A DNA stretch of 64,000 nt from Methylococcaceae bacterium (GCA_006844585.1 SPJM01000342.1:26153-90152); one strand, 5' to 3'. Counted from the first letter of the stretch, positions 1-8,961 are shown. Made by a program: numbers and translations. The notes: generated from the sequence alone by a model not told the origin.

Positions 1-1999
1 TGGCAACCGAGCTCTTATCCAGTTGATGAATTTGCAGGGATAAATCATCGACGGTTTCAGCGATATTGCTCATCCCGGTATTAGCTTCATTAACCGCATG
101 AATGCCTTTTTGAGTTTCCGATAGCATCGTTTCGGAAGACTTCAGAGAATGTTCCGAAAATTGCGAAATTTGTCCCATCTGAAATTTAACCGCTTCAACA
201 TTTTTACGCGTGTTGTTAATAGCAAGGTCAACCCCGGACACCACTTTTTCAAGGTGATGCACGTCTGTGATTAATTCGTTTTTACTACTCTCGACCTCTT
301 CCAGTACGTGGTTCATGGTGGATAATGAATGATTTCCCTCGTCTACGGCGTGCAGCAGCTGGTTATTTTTGTTATCGATCAGTTCATGAGCGGAACTGAG
401 CTGGCTAGACATACCGCCGATGGCGACGGCGAATTGATTGACTTGCTCGACGATGCCATTAAGGCTTTCCACCATATGCGCCATCGCTTGGCCCAACAAA
501 TCCTGATTACCTTTAATGGCGATATTTTGCTGAATGAAACCTTTGGAAATAGCATCGGCTTTATTGACGGTCTCTTCCAGCTCGCCTAAAAAATGATTAA
601 ACATTTTAGCGACTTGACCCGCTTCGGTGCCGTATTCCTCGGCCACGCGTCGGGATAAATTGCCGTCATGAATAATTTGCTGCATGGTTTGCATGGTATC
701 CAGCCAAATTGTTTTCGCGCCGTGTTCGGTGATATTGAGTCCGGCTTCTTCATCTTCCGGCGATACTCGTAGAACGCCAAAGATTTTAAATAACCAGAAG
801 AGTATCAAGCCGGTGCTGAACGCCCAGGCAAAAACGCTGATGATGCCGATCAATTGTATCCAAGCCTGGGCTAAATGGCCGCCGGCGGGTAATTGCTCCA
901 CTGGTGCGAAAAAGGCCAGCGCCAATGTGCCCCAAGCGCCGCAAAATCCATGCACGGGAATGGCGTTCAAGGGGTCGTCGATGCGCAGTTTCAATAACAG
1001 CCATTCGGCGAATAAGTAAACAATACCTGAGCTAATACCGATCATAATCGCGCCGACTGGCTCCACTGCGGCGCATCCGGCGGTGATGCCGACCAGGCCG
1101 GCTAAAATGCCGTTCAATACTTTTTCCACTTCAACCAAAGTATTATGAGTGATCAACATGGATAGAAAGAAGCAAGTAACTCCAGCCGCCGCCGGCGCCA
1201 GCATGGTGTTTAACACTACCTGCGGCACGCTTTCATCGCCGACCAGAGTGCTGCCGCCGTTAAAGCCGAACCAGCCGAACCAGAGAATAAAAACGCCGAT
1301 TGCGCTGTATGAGATATTATGGCCTTGAATATCTTGCGGGGTTCCGTCTGCGGCAAAGCGTCCGATGCGAGGCCCCAGCATCCAGGCGGCGGCAAGCCCG
1401 ACCCAGCCGCCAACTGAATGGACTACCGTTGAACCCGCGAAGTCGACGAATTGCATATCGGCCAGCCAGCCGCTGGCGTTTTCCATCAGTGCGCCGCCCC
1501 AAATCCAATGACCGACCACCGGGTAGATAAAAATGCCTAATACGGTTGAGCCAAAAATATAGGCTTTGAACTGTACGCGTTCGGCAACCGCTCCGGAAAC
1601 AATGGTGGCTGCGGTGCCCGCAAAGACGACTTGAAAAACGAAAAAAGCATAATGATCCGGTTTGCTGAAGCCATCCAGAAAAAAACCGCTATGGCCGATC
1701 AAGCCGTTATAACTGTCTCCGAACATGACTCCGAAACCGATTGCCCAGAAAACGATAATGGTGACAATCATATCGCTGACATTTTTAATCGCCACATTAA
1801 TGGAGTTCTTCGCCCGAATCATGCCGGTTTCTAATGAGGTGAATCCGGCCTGCATAAAGAACACCATCGCGGCGGCGACAATGATCCAGGTTATATTCAG
1901 ATTACTTTGCGCCAGAGTTTCGCTATCGGCAAATACTGCGTTAGGGAAAAATAAACAGAGAATAGTGAAAATAATTGAATAGGGTTGGATGGCTTTCAT
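1..1999 (-). CDS. Ammonium transporter (Amt) fused to HAMP and MCP-type signalling helices, 3' end cut by window
   Basis: Read on the minus strand from ATG at 1999, the frame stays open to the window edge (666 codons seen). Residues 1-24 look like a signal peptide ending NAVFA. Residues 25 to about 420 are a complete Amt/Mep/Rh channel. They include VDFAGSTVVH and PVHGFCGAWG, which carry the two pore histidines (H194, H350). A HAMP-like segment follows (about 425-485), then long heptad-rich helices typical of a methyl-accepting chemotaxis protein. The conserved MCP hairpin tip would lie just beyond base 1. Amt domains conduct ammonium; Amt-kinase and Amt-GGDEF fusions are known as ammonium sensors. 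I infer an ammonium receptor feeding chemotaxis. The extreme C-terminus is unseen, so another output domain cannot be excluded. Confidence 0.88.
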   Translation of the reverse strand, partial: MKAIQPYSIIFTILCLFFPNAVFADSETLAQSNLNITWIIVAAAMVFFMQAGFTSLETGMIRAKNSINVAIKNVSDMIVTIIVFWAIGFGVMFGDSYNGLIGHSGFFLDGFSKPDHYAFFVFQVVFAGTAATIVSGAVAERVQFKAYIFGSTVLGIFIYPVVGHWIWGGALMENASGWLADMQFVDFAGSTVVHSVGGWVGLAAAWMLGPRIGRFAADGTPQDIQGHNISYSAIGVFILWFGWFGFNGGSTLVGDESVPQVVLNTMLAPAAAGVTCFFLSMLITHNTLVEVEKVLNGILAGLVGITAGCAAVEPVGAIMIGISSGIVYLFAEWLLLKLRIDDPLNAIPVHGFCGAWGTLALAFFAPVEQLPAGGHLAQAWIQLIGIISVFAWAFSTGLILFWLFKIFGVLRVSPEDEEAGLNITEHGAKTIWLDTMQTMQQIIHDGNLSRRVAEEYGTEAGQVAKMFNHFLGELEETVNKADAISKGFIQQNIAIKGNQDLLGQAMAHMVESLNGIVEQVNQFAVAIGGMSSQLSSAHELIDNKNNQLLHAVDEGNHSLSTMNHVLEEVESSKNELITDVHHLEKVVSGVDLAINNTRKNVEAVKFQMGQISQFSEHSLKSSETMLSETQKGIHAVNEANTGMSNIAETVDDLSLQIHQLDKSSVA

Positions 2000-2458
2000 A
2001 ATAATCGCTGAGTTATCAAGTTCTAAAATAGTATAGGAAATTACTCAGGAATTACGAGGTCTGATTTTTGGGTTTGCGAAATTTATTAACGAAAGAGGTG
2101 TTTTGAAAATTTAGCACAGATTGGTTGAGGTTTGGTTATAGTTGCGTAAACAGTTATATAGCCTAGCGCATAACTTCACGCCTGGCTCTTGAACAAAATA
2201 ACCTATCCATAAAAGCCTAGATTTTATGACGTTGTTAGTGCAGTAAAATGGGGGTACTATGCATTTAAACAATTCTTTTAATTGTTCAAGCTTAATTAGA
2301 ATGACGGGTTTGTAAAGCCCTTTTTTAACGTTGGTATGTAAATATCTCAATGGATTAAATGCTTATGGTTTAATGAGTTCTTTAGGGGGGAATGACAAAA
2401 AAATAGTAATAAAAACGGCAAGATAAATTATTAGTGTAAATTATTCTGGAGATAATAA
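2000..2458. other. Intergenic region, no convincing gene
   Basis: About 460 AT-rich bases lie between the divergently transcribed Amt fusion and the collagen-like gene. A 79-codon frame on the minus strand (2111-2350) has no recognisable domain, no clear ribosome binding site and poor codon character, so I do not call it. The region should hold both promoters. A TATACT-like -10 hexamer can be read on the minus strand about 30 bases before the Amt start, without a convincing -35. Confidence 0.5.
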
Positions 2459-3775
2459 ATGAAATTAAAAAGCTCCGCATATTCTGGATTAATATCATCT
2501 ATATTGATACTACCCATTTCATCGGCGATGGCTGTCCAAATTACCGAAGTGTCAGTGGGGTTCAACCCGGATACTGTCAATATTATTGGTGAAAACTTTG
2601 GTTCGACAAATAATTTAAAAATTACACTTGGAGATTCTTCTTTTGGTAATGATATCAGTACTTATTGCACATTAAATACCACAACAACACCTGAAGAAAT
2701 TTCTTGTGACTTGAGTAATAGTGGCGGTTTACCTCCCGCAGGAGATTATCTGCTGACCGTTTCATTTGGTAGTGGGAATAGTAAGATTGGCCAATATGCT
2801 TTAACAATTGGGGCCGTAGGGCCACAGGGAACTCAAGGAGATACAGGGCCGCAAGGGCCACAGGGAATTCAAGGGGATACAGGACCGCAAGGGCCACAGG
2901 GAACTCAAGGGGATACAGGGCCGCAAGGACCACAGGGAATTCAAGGCGATACAGGGCCGCAAGGACCACAGGGAATTCAAGGGGATACAGGGCCGCAAGG
3001 GCCACAGGGAATTCAAGGCGATACAGGGCCGCAAGGACTACAGGGAATTCAAGGGGATACAGGGCCGCAAGGGCCACAGGGAGTTACGGGTGTTGATGGA
3101 TTATCTTGTTGGGATCTTAATGGAGATGGGATATTTGATTTGGAAGAAGACATTAATACTGATGGGCAAGCGAATACCGCTGATTGTATAGATAATAGCA
3201 GTCAAGATTTAAATACAATACTTGCCGTAGGTAATGATGCGGGAGGCAGTAAAATCACTAATTTAGCAGACCCTGCTAATCCCCAAGATGCTGCCACCAA
3301 AGCCTATATTGATACTCTTGAAAGTCGACTTGCGCTTCTCGAAGCAATCGCTCCTACAGGACTAGATCGAATTGACGCTACTATCACCGAAGACGGGAGA
3401 ACCTTCTATATTATTGATGAATCCATGAGCGCTACTGATGGGCAACAGTTGTGTGAATCGCTAAACATGGATCTCGCTAAAGTGACTTCTGAAGCTCAAA
3501 ATACAGCGATTTCAAGTTATTGGGGATTTGATAGACCGAATACTTTAATTTGGATTGGCGCCAATGATATTGATACGGAAGGAACGGTAGTGCATCGTGA
3601 CGGAGATCCGGTTGATGACTCTTTTGTTACTTGGTACGACTTGGATTCACTTCCAAATACCGATTTTCGCGATTGTGTAAGCATGTCGGGGCTGCATACT
3701 TTCCGTGGCGCTGGCGGTCAGTGGGGGTGGGAGAGATGTGTGAATACCAGGTTCATAGTGTGTTCTAAGTATTAA
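2459..3775 (+). CDS. Exported collagen-like protein with IPT/TIG and C-type lectin domains
   Basis: The 438-residue protein starts after a GGAGAT ribosome binding site. In order it has a signal peptide (1-25, ending SSAMA), an IPT/TIG-like beta domain (26-118), and a collagen-like Gly-X-Y tract (121-214). A calcium-binding DxNxDGxxD loop follows (about 218-240), then a segment like phage tail-fibre shafts ([20 protein letters not shown]). It ends in a C-type lectin domain (about 315-438) with the four expected cysteines. No membrane anchor, LPXTG motif or autotransporter barrel is visible, so it is probably secreted or loosely surface-bound. A role in adhesion or glycan binding is inferred from the lectin fold. 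It stands alone between divergent and convergent neighbours. Confidence 0.85.
   Translation: MKLKSSAYSGLISSILILPISSAMAVQITEVSVGFNPDTVNIIGENFGSTNNLKITLGDSSFGNDISTYCTLNTTTTPEEISCDLSNSGGLPPAGDYLLTVSFGSGNSKIGQYALTIGAVGPQGTQGDTGPQGPQGIQGDTGPQGPQGTQGDTGPQGPQGIQGDTGPQGPQGIQGDTGPQGPQGIQGDTGPQGLQGIQGDTGPQGPQGVTGVDGLSCWDLNGDGIFDLEEDINTDGQANTADCIDNSSQDLNTILAVGNDAGGSKITNLADPANPQDAATKAYIDTLESRLALLEAIAPTGLDRIDATITEDGRTFYIIDESMSATDGQQLCESLNMDLAKVTSEAQNTAISSYWGFDRPNTLIWIGANDIDTEGTVVHRDGDPVDDSFVTWYDLDSLPNTDFRDCVSMSGLHTFRGAGGQWGWERCVNTRFIVCSKY
2819..3100 (+). repeat. In-frame 36-bp tandem repeats encoding a collagen-like tract
   Basis: Six near-identical 36-bp units encode [12 protein letters not shown], with I replaced by T in one copy and the second P by L in another. 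A 27-bp unit precedes them and a diverging [10 protein letters not shown] end follows. The few base differences are mostly silent or single substitutions, so the array looks recently expanded. Every third residue is glycine, as a triple helix requires. Unit number is likely to vary between strains through slippage or recombination. Confidence 0.92.
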
Positions 3776-3796
3776 TAAATAATCGATAAAACTTAT

Positions 3797-3833
3797 ACCG
3801 AATAGGGGGGGATATCCACTCTATCCGGTGTAT
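3797..3833. terminator. Possible bidirectional terminator between the collagen-like gene and purC
   Basis: Imperfect inverted repeat ACCGAATAG / CTATCCGGT with one mismatch lies between two convergent genes. The right arm is followed by GTATTT on the plus strand. The U-tract is weak, so the call rests mainly on position. Confidence 0.3.
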
Positions 3834-3871
3834 TTAATCACTAAGTAGGGTTTGTGCGATTGATTGGGTCT

Positions 3872-4765
3872 TTAAGCAATTAATTTATCAGCTGCTTCCT
3901 GATATTTAGCGGCGCATTGTTTAGCAACCTCTTCAGGTAAGCGCGGCGCAGGCGCAGTTTTATCCCAATCCAGCGACTCCAGATAATCGCGTAAATATTG
4001 TTTGTCGAAACTCGGCGGGCTGATGCCGGTGCGATATTGTTCGGCGGGCCAAAAACGCGAGGAATCCGGGGTGAGCGCTTCGTCAATCAAGTATAGATTG
4101 TTATTTTCATCGACGCCGAATTCAAACTTGGTGTCGGCAATGATGATGCCGCGTTGTCTGGCGTATTCAGCGGCTTCCAGGTATAGCTTGATGCTGATGT
4201 CGCGGACTTTTTCCGCCATTTCCCGGCCTAATAGCGGAATGGTTTGTTGAAAGCTGATATTCATGTCATGATCGCCGACATCAGCTTTTGTGGACGGCGT
4301 GTAGATGGCTTCCGGCAATTGCTCGGCTTGTTGCAGTCCGGCAGGCAAGGGTATGCCGCAGACTTGACCGCTTTGTTGATAATCTTTCCAGCCGGAGCCG
4401 ATTAAATAACCGCGCACAATGGCTTCAATCGGCAGCGGTTTCAAATGTTTGACGATAATCGCCCGATCTTCGACCTGTGCGCGTTCTGCCGGATTGGGGA
4501 TGACTTGCTGCAAAGTCAAATCGCTTGCCAAGTGATTAGGGATAATCATTTCCATTTTATCAAACCAAAAATTGGAGACTTGGGTCAGCACCCGGCCTTT
4601 GCCGGGAATAGGGTCATCCAGGATGACATCGAAAGCCGACATGCGATCAGTGGTGACAATGAGAAGATGTTGGTCATCAATTTTATAAATATCGCGAACC
4701 TTTCCCCGAGTAATGAGTTCTAATTCGCTTAACGTGGATTGGTAGAGTGCTGTCGGTGCGTTCAT
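3872..4765 (-). CDS. purC: Phosphoribosylaminoimidazole-succinocarboxamide synthase (SAICAR synthase)
   Basis: This cytoplasmic enzyme of de novo purine synthesis joins aspartate to CAIR using ATP. The 297-residue protein opens with the conserved GKVRDIY nucleotide-binding motif and [10 protein letters not shown]. It also has [15 protein letters not shown] and the C-terminal TPDSSRFW signature. Its length fits the longer bacterial/yeast-like PurC form rather than the 237-residue enteric form. It stands alone, convergent with the collagen-like gene and divergent from djlA. purB and guaBA elsewhere in the window belong to the same pathway but are not linked to it. Confidence 0.96.
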   Translation of the reverse strand: MNAPTALYQSTLSELELITRGKVRDIYKIDDQHLLIVTTDRMSAFDVILDDPIPGKGRVLTQVSNFWFDKMEMIIPNHLASDLTLQQVIPNPAERAQVEDRAIIVKHLKPLPIEAIVRGYLIGSGWKDYQQSGQVCGIPLPAGLQQAEQLPEAIYTPSTKADVGDHDMNISFQQTIPLLGREMAEKVRDISIKLYLEAAEYARQRGIIIADTKFEFGVDENNNLYLIDEALTPDSSRFWPAEQYRTGISPPSFDKQYLRDYLESLDWDKTAPAPRLPEEVAKQCAAKYQEAADKLIA

Positions 4766-4885
4766 ATTCTAAATAGCAAATGGGCGGATTAATCATTTCA
4801 TTTGGTCACAAGCTGATTAATGCGCGGTAAAATATACTATTTTAACATTAAACAGATCATTTAAAGCATCTTAAGGAAAAAGCTT

Positions 4886-5695
4886 ATGAGTTGGTTAGGT
4901 AAAGTTGTCGGCGGCGCTTTCGGGTTTATGATGGGCGGGCCGTTGGGGGCGATATTGGGCGCTTCTGTGGGACATCAGTTTGATAACGGCGTGGAGGGAC
5001 TGGATGAAAGGGAAAGTTTCAACCCCGGTGATCAACATCGTGTGCAAATGGCGTTTTTTACCGCGACATTTGCTGTCATGGGGCATATCGCCAAGGCTGA
5101 CGGCCGCGTTTCTCAGGCTGAAATTAATCTTGCCAGGCAAGTGATGGATGAATTGGGATTGACCGATAATATGCGGGAGACGGCGATTAATCTCTTTCAA
5201 GAAGGTAAAAAAGCGGACTTCCCTATTCACGATGTATTGGCGCAGTTTCGAAAAGAATGTCACCGGCGCACCCATTTAATTCGAATGTTTTTGGAAATAC
5301 AAATTCAGGCGGCTTATGCTGACGGGACTTTGGATAGCGCGGAAGAACTCATCTTACAAACGATTTGCGGGCAACTCAGTATTTCCCGATTTGAATATGA
5401 ACGGATCAAAATTCAATTTCAAGCCCAACAGCGATTCCATCAATATCAACGTCAGCATAGCGTTAATCGCCCGTCCCCCAGTCATGTGCTGGATGATGCT
5501 TACGCAGTGTTGGGTTTGGATAAAACAGCCAGCGATGCGGAAGTGAAAAAAGCTTATCGGCGTTTAATCAGCCAAAATCACCCGGATAAATTGGTGGCTA
5601 AAGGACTGCCCGAAGAAATGATGACCTTGGCTAAAGAAAAAACCCAAAAAATTCGTAAAGCTTACGAGACTATTAAGGCGGCGAGAGAGCGTTAG
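4886..5695 (+). CDS. djlA: Membrane-anchored J-domain co-chaperone DjlA
   Basis: Residues 1-30 form a glycine-rich N-terminal membrane segment (GGAFGFMMGGPLGAILGASV), as in DjlA. A TerB-like helical domain follows (about 60-150). A C-terminal J-domain (about 203-269) carries the invariant HPD at QNHPDK. J-domains stimulate DnaK ATPase, and DjlA does this at the inner membrane. The start follows AAGGAAAAAGCTT. The next gene (tungstate-type permease) begins 8 nt after the stop, so the three genes 4886-7149 probably form one transcript. That link has no obvious functional basis. Confidence 0.93.
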   Translation: MSWLGKVVGGAFGFMMGGPLGAILGASVGHQFDNGVEGLDERESFNPGDQHRVQMAFFTATFAVMGHIAKADGRVSQAEINLARQVMDELGLTDNMRETAINLFQEGKKADFPIHDVLAQFRKECHRRTHLIRMFLEIQIQAAYADGTLDSAEELILQTICGQLSISRFEYERIKIQFQAQQRFHQYQRQHSVNRPSPSHVLDDAYAVLGLDKTASDAEVKKAYRRLISQNHPDKLVAKGLPEEMMTLAKEKTQKIRKAYETIKAARER

Positions 5696-5703
5696 TTTTC
5701 GCA

Positions 5704-6408
5704 ATGCAAAATTTTCAAGCGGCATTCGCTAATGCTTTGCAAATGTTGAGGGCAGGCGATCCCTTATTGATGGAAAGCGTTGTTTTATCGTTGCAGGTCA
5801 GTTTGACTGCCGTGCTGTTGGCGGGTTTAGTCGGTTTTTTGGTCGGCGCTGTACTGGCGATGACCCGATTTCCCGGCAGACAATTCATTTCAGTTTTGTT
5901 AAACGCCTTAATGGGGTTGCCGCCGGTTGTCGTCGGATTGGCGGTGTATATGTTGCTTTCTCGTAGCGGGCCGTTAGGCGCTTGGGGTTTGTTATTCAGC
6001 CCCGAGGCGATGATTATCGCTCAGTGGGTTTTAATAACACCGCTCATTGCCGCCTTAAGCAAGCAAGTATTTGAAGAATTGTATGCCGAATATAGTGAAT
6101 TGTTAAAGTCTTTAGGGGCCAATAAGCGGGTGGTGTTGGCGACTTTAATGTGGGAAGGCCGATTGAGTTTGACGGTGGTTTTATTGGCCGGCTTTGGAAG
6201 GGCGATATCCGAAGTCGGCGCGGTGTTAATCGTCGGCGGCAATATTGTTCATCATACTCGGGTGATGACGACGGCGATTGCTTTAGAGACGGCAAAAGGC
6301 AATTTGAGTATTGCTTTGGCTTTAGGCATTATTTTGATTTTTTTGGCCTGTTTAGTCAATGCGTTGATTTCCGTCTCTAATTTGTATTTGAATCGCTTTT
6401 CCGGATGA
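5704..6408 (+). CDS. tupB: Tungstate-type ABC transporter permease
   Basis: A 234-residue integral membrane protein with about five or six hydrophobic helices. It carries the ABC permease coupling loop (EEL..EYSELLKSLGANKRVVLATLMWEG) and then AGFGRAISEVGAVLIVGGNI, typical of the TupB/ModB-like branch. In TupABC it forms the inner-membrane channel for tungstate. It is followed 6 nt later by its ATPase. No periplasmic binding protein (TupA) is encoded nearby, so the receptor must be elsewhere. Molybdate or sulfate specificity cannot be excluded from sequence alone. Confidence 0.85.
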   Translation: MQNFQAAFANALQMLRAGDPLLMESVVLSLQVSLTAVLLAGLVGFLVGAVLAMTRFPGRQFISVLLNALMGLPPVVVGLAVYMLLSRSGPLGAWGLLFSPEAMIIAQWVLITPLIAALSKQVFEELYAEYSELLKSLGANKRVVLATLMWEGRLSLTVVLLAGFGRAISEVGAVLIVGGNIVHHTRVMTTAIALETAKGNLSIALALGIILIFLACLVNALISVSNLYLNRFSG

Positions 6409-6414
6409 TGAAAA

Positions 6415-7149
6415 ATGGATCACCGTATTGTTAATCCTACCTTGATGCCGTTGACAGTGAATGGTTTAAGCCTGATTCGGAACCAACGACAATTACTGAG
6501 CGATATTAGTTTTACCTTGAATAATGAGCAAGTCAGCGTAGTTTTGGGCGCCAACGGGGCGGGTAAAACCTTATTATTGAAACTATGTCATGGCTTGATT
6601 CAGCCCAGCAAGGGCGAAATAAGTTGGGGTGAAAAAGACCCAAAGCAAATTGCTGAAAAACAAGCGATGGTTTTTCAGCGACCGGTTTTATTGAAGCGTT
6701 CAGCGGCGGATAATATTAATTATGTATTGAAACTGAAAGGTTTTGATAAACGACAGCGTCAACAAAAGATGCAGCAATGTCTGGAACTAACCGGGTTGAC
6801 GCATTTAAAAAACCGACCGGCCAGAGTGCTTTCCGGGGGCGAGCAGCAACGCCTGGCGCTGGCGCGCGCCTGGGCGATACAACCGGAAGTATTGTTTTTG
6901 GATGAAATAACAGCCAATTTAGATCCTTCGGCAACCGCGCTAGTCGAGCAATTAATTGAACTATTCGCTGCCAGCGGCGTGAAAATCATCATGACCACCC
7001 ATGATTTAAATCAGGCGAAAAGATTGGCGGATGAGGTATTGTTTTTACATCAAGGCCGCCTATTGGAACATAATTCTGCCAAGCCGTTTTTTGAAGCCGC
7101 CGAACAACCGGCAGCCAAGGCTTTTGTGCGCGGGGAGTTGCTTTGGTAA
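6415..7149 (+). CDS. tupC: Tungstate-type ABC transporter ATP-binding protein
   Basis: A 244-residue ABC ATPase with Walker A GANGAGKT (about 45-52), signature LSGGEQQRLALARAWA (about 140-155), Walker B VLFLDEITANLD and the H-loop TTHD. It lacks the C-terminal TOBE/molybdate-binding extension of ModC, which fits TupC-like proteins. It should power the permease encoded 6 nt upstream. The gene ends facing the LpxH-like gene. Confidence 0.86.
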   Translation: MDHRIVNPTLMPLTVNGLSLIRNQRQLLSDISFTLNNEQVSVVLGANGAGKTLLLKLCHGLIQPSKGEISWGEKDPKQIAEKQAMVFQRPVLLKRSAADNINYVLKLKGFDKRQRQQKMQQCLELTGLTHLKNRPARVLSGGEQQRLALARAWAIQPEVLFLDEITANLDPSATALVEQLIELFAASGVKIIMTTHDLNQAKRLADEVLFLHQGRLLEHNSAKPFFEAAEQPAAKAFVRGELLW

Positions 7150-7179
7150 AGCCGTAGGCTTCAAAAGTATTACAATGAT

Positions 7180-7199
7180 TCCGTTTCATCTTAAACGGA
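7180..7199. terminator. Hairpin between convergent tupC and the LpxH-like gene
   Basis: Perfect 7-bp inverted repeat TCCGTTT / AAACGGA with a 6-nt loop sits in the 73-nt gap between two convergent genes. No strong U-tract follows on either strand, so this is a candidate only. Confidence 0.35.
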
Positions 7200-7222
7200 C
7201 ATTTCCATGAGTAGGTCAAACT

Positions 7223-7963
7223 TCATTCCGACCAATGAATCAGTTCAAGTTCGCCGTTGAAATGCTCGACAATAGCGGTGCAACTCTCGACAAAATCACC
7301 TGTGTTGATGTAATAAAAGCCACCGATCATTTTTAATTCGGCATGATGAATATGGCCGCAGATAACGCCGTCAACAGCTTCTTTTTTCAGCGTGTTGACA
7401 ATATTTTCTTCATAATCGGAAATGAACTGAACGATATTTTTGACCTTATATTTAATATACGCCGCCAGGGAAAAGTGCGATTGCACGCCGAGCAGGCGGC
7501 GTACAAATCGAATCAAGCGATTTACTTGTAATAAAAAATCATATCCGTTACTGCCTAATTTTGCGATCCATTGATGATATTGGGCAATGGTGTCGTACTC
7601 ATCGCCGTGTACAATCATAAATTTTTTTCCGTCTGCGGTGGTGTGATAGGCGGTGTTTATAACCTCAATATCGCCGAACACATAGTTGTTGTATTCTCTA
7701 ACGTTTTCGTCGTGATTGCCCGGTATATAAGTGACATGGGTGCCGTGTCTGGCTTTACGCAGAATTTTTTGAATGATAGTGTTATGAGATGTCGGCCAAT
7801 ACATTTTTTTTGAGAGCGCCCAAAAATCGATAATATCGCCGACTAGATAGAGATTTTCACTGTCATTATGTTTTAAAAAGTCCAACAATACATCGGCTTG
7901 GCATTGCGTAGAGCCGATATGCAAGTCGGAAATCCAGATGGTTCTATATTGATTCGTTTCCAT
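7223..7963 (-). CDS. LpxH-like calcineurin-type metallophosphoesterase (probable UDP-2,3-diacylglucosamine diphosphatase family)
   Basis: The 246-residue protein contains the full metallophosphoesterase motif series in order: SDLHIGS, GDIIDFW, GNHDE, VHGDEYD and CGHIHHAE. These bind the dinuclear metal centre. Family members close to this sequence are annotated as UDP-2,3-diacylglucosamine hydrolases of lipid A synthesis, but it is not the canonical LpxH, and paralogues of unknown substrate exist. No signal peptide is visible. It starts 2 nt after the upstream membrane protein stops, so the two are co-transcribed. The pairing suggests a role in envelope lipid or glycan metabolism (inference). 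Confidence 0.78.
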   Translation of the reverse strand: METNQYRTIWISDLHIGSTQCQADVLLDFLKHNDSENLYLVGDIIDFWALSKKMYWPTSHNTIIQKILRKARHGTHVTYIPGNHDENVREYNNYVFGDIEVINTAYHTTADGKKFMIVHGDEYDTIAQYHQWIAKLGSNGYDFLLQVNRLIRFVRRLLGVQSHFSLAAYIKYKVKNIVQFISDYEENIVNTLKKEAVDGVICGHIHHAELKMIGGFYYINTGDFVESCTAIVEHFNGELELIHWSE

Positions 7964-7965
7964 AA

Positions 7966-8637
7966 TTAAAAGAGTTTCTTGTGTAATGCCGGTAGTAATG
8001 ACAGTAAAGCAATCAATGTGAACGCCAGTATGATTTCGATGCTGATTAATTCAGATGGCGAGCTGATTTGTTCAAGTTTACTGCCTGCATTGGCGTACAT
8101 TAAGGAAGCGGGGATTACACCAATTGCCGTACTGTAGACATATTTAGAAAAAGAAATTCTGGAAATACCAGCTAAAATATTGGTTAAAAAATAAGGGACG
8201 ATCATGATGAATCGTAAGGAGAGTAAATAATAAAAGCCGTTGTGTTCGATGTCATCTTCGACTTTCTTTAAACGATGATAATATTTTTTTTCAAAGCTGT
8301 TTTTGAAGGTGTAACGGCTGAGCAGAAAGCCCAAGATGCAGGCCAGAAAGGTAGCCGTGATATTGAAAAAAGCGCCTAGATAAAAGCCGAAAAAAAAACC
8401 GCCCAATAATTTGAATAGCGCCGCCAAGGGTATTGGGGAATTGATGAAGATACAGCAAGCTAGATAGAACAATGCGACCGAGAGCTGATAATTAAGTTGA
8501 ATGAATTCGCCGATTTGTTGTTTGTGTTGATTGATTTTTTCAAAAGTTAAATAATCCATTGAAACAGCGGAAATCGCGCAAAATGACAGTAATATAATGA
8601 TCGGAAAAATTGTCGATTTTTGTAAAAAGCCCGGCAT
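7966..8637 (-). CDS. TVP38/TMEM64 (VTT, DedA-like) family membrane protein
   Basis: The frame is open from 8790, but residues before the internal ATG at 8637 are encoded by a palindromic repeat element (8691-8824). I therefore place the start at 8637, giving 223 residues beginning MPGFLQKS. The protein has about six hydrophobic segments and the VTT core (PLAALFKLLGGFFFGFYLGAFFN in part, FIMIVPYFLTNILAG). VTT/DedA proteins are linked to lipid scrambling or export and envelope homeostasis. The ribosome binding site before 8637 is weak. The next gene, an LpxH-like phosphoesterase, follows after 2 nt. Confidence 0.78.
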   Translation of the reverse strand: MPGFLQKSTIFPIIILLSFCAISAVSMDYLTFEKINQHKQQIGEFIQLNYQLSVALFYLACCIFINSPIPLAALFKLLGGFFFGFYLGAFFNITATFLACILGFLLSRYTFKNSFEKKYYHRLKKVEDDIEHNGFYYLLSLRFIMIVPYFLTNILAGISRISFSKYVYSTAIGVIPASLMYANAGSKLEQISSPSELISIEIILAFTLIALLSLLPALHKKLF

Positions 8638-8690
8638 TGTTTGATTGCTATACGTTGAAATGAACAAGAATCCAACTGAGGAGCGTTCAC

Positions 8691-8824
8691 GAAATAATTT
8701 CGACAACTGACTTGCCTTTTTATCCGCCTTCAGCGTTGCACAAACAATTACATAGCTTGCTATGCGCCTGTTTGTGCGCCTTGAAGGCAAATAAAAATTC
8801 TGCGCCAGTTGCCGAACTTATTTC
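8691..8824. repeat. 134-nt near-perfect palindromic element (MITE- or REP-like)
   Basis: Nested inverted repeats share one centre. The outer arms are 8691-8709 and 8806-8824 (17 of 19 positions pair). Then come GCCTTCA (8726) with TGAAGGC (8782), GCACAAACA (8738) with TGTTTGTGC (8769), and CATAG (8751) with CTATG (8760) around a CTTG loop. The whole would fold into one long hairpin in RNA or extruded DNA. It lies between the divergent VTT and 189-residue membrane protein genes and overlaps the open N-terminal extension of the VTT frame. No transposase is inside. Confidence 0.82.
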
Positions 8825-8961
8825 ATTCCCGTTCCTTATTAAATTGGCATGCAGCATGGAATGGTTACATGATTTTATGACTTGCGTATGACGAGATTAA
8901 TCGTCATCATTAAATGCAATTCTCATCGCCAAAATTGGAGGTGTGGAAGGGATGATGCTTC

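Noticed and set aside
2111..2350. 79-codon minus-strand open frame
   Set aside because: No domain, weak start and poor codon use in an AT-rich divergent promoter region.
2655..3077. Two long antisense frames (140 and 77 codons) with repeated leucine/proline-rich peptide units
   Set aside because: They are shadows of the 36-bp repeats in the collagen-like gene; the sense strand has the signal peptide, ribosome binding site and recognised domains.
2819..3100. Regular 36-bp direct repeats as a CRISPR array
   Set aside because: There are no unique spacers between the units, the repeats are in frame and encode collagen-like triplets, and no cas genes are present.
3300..3775. C-type lectin end as the target of a diversity-generating retroelement
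   Set aside because: No reverse transcriptase, template repeat or mutated near-copy of the 3' end exists in the window, and the gene ends like an ordinary C-type lectin.
8638..8790. N-terminal extension of the VTT membrane protein
   Set aside because: Most of these 51 codons come from the palindromic element and the basic peptide is not like family N-termini; ATG 8637 begins the hydrophobic protein.
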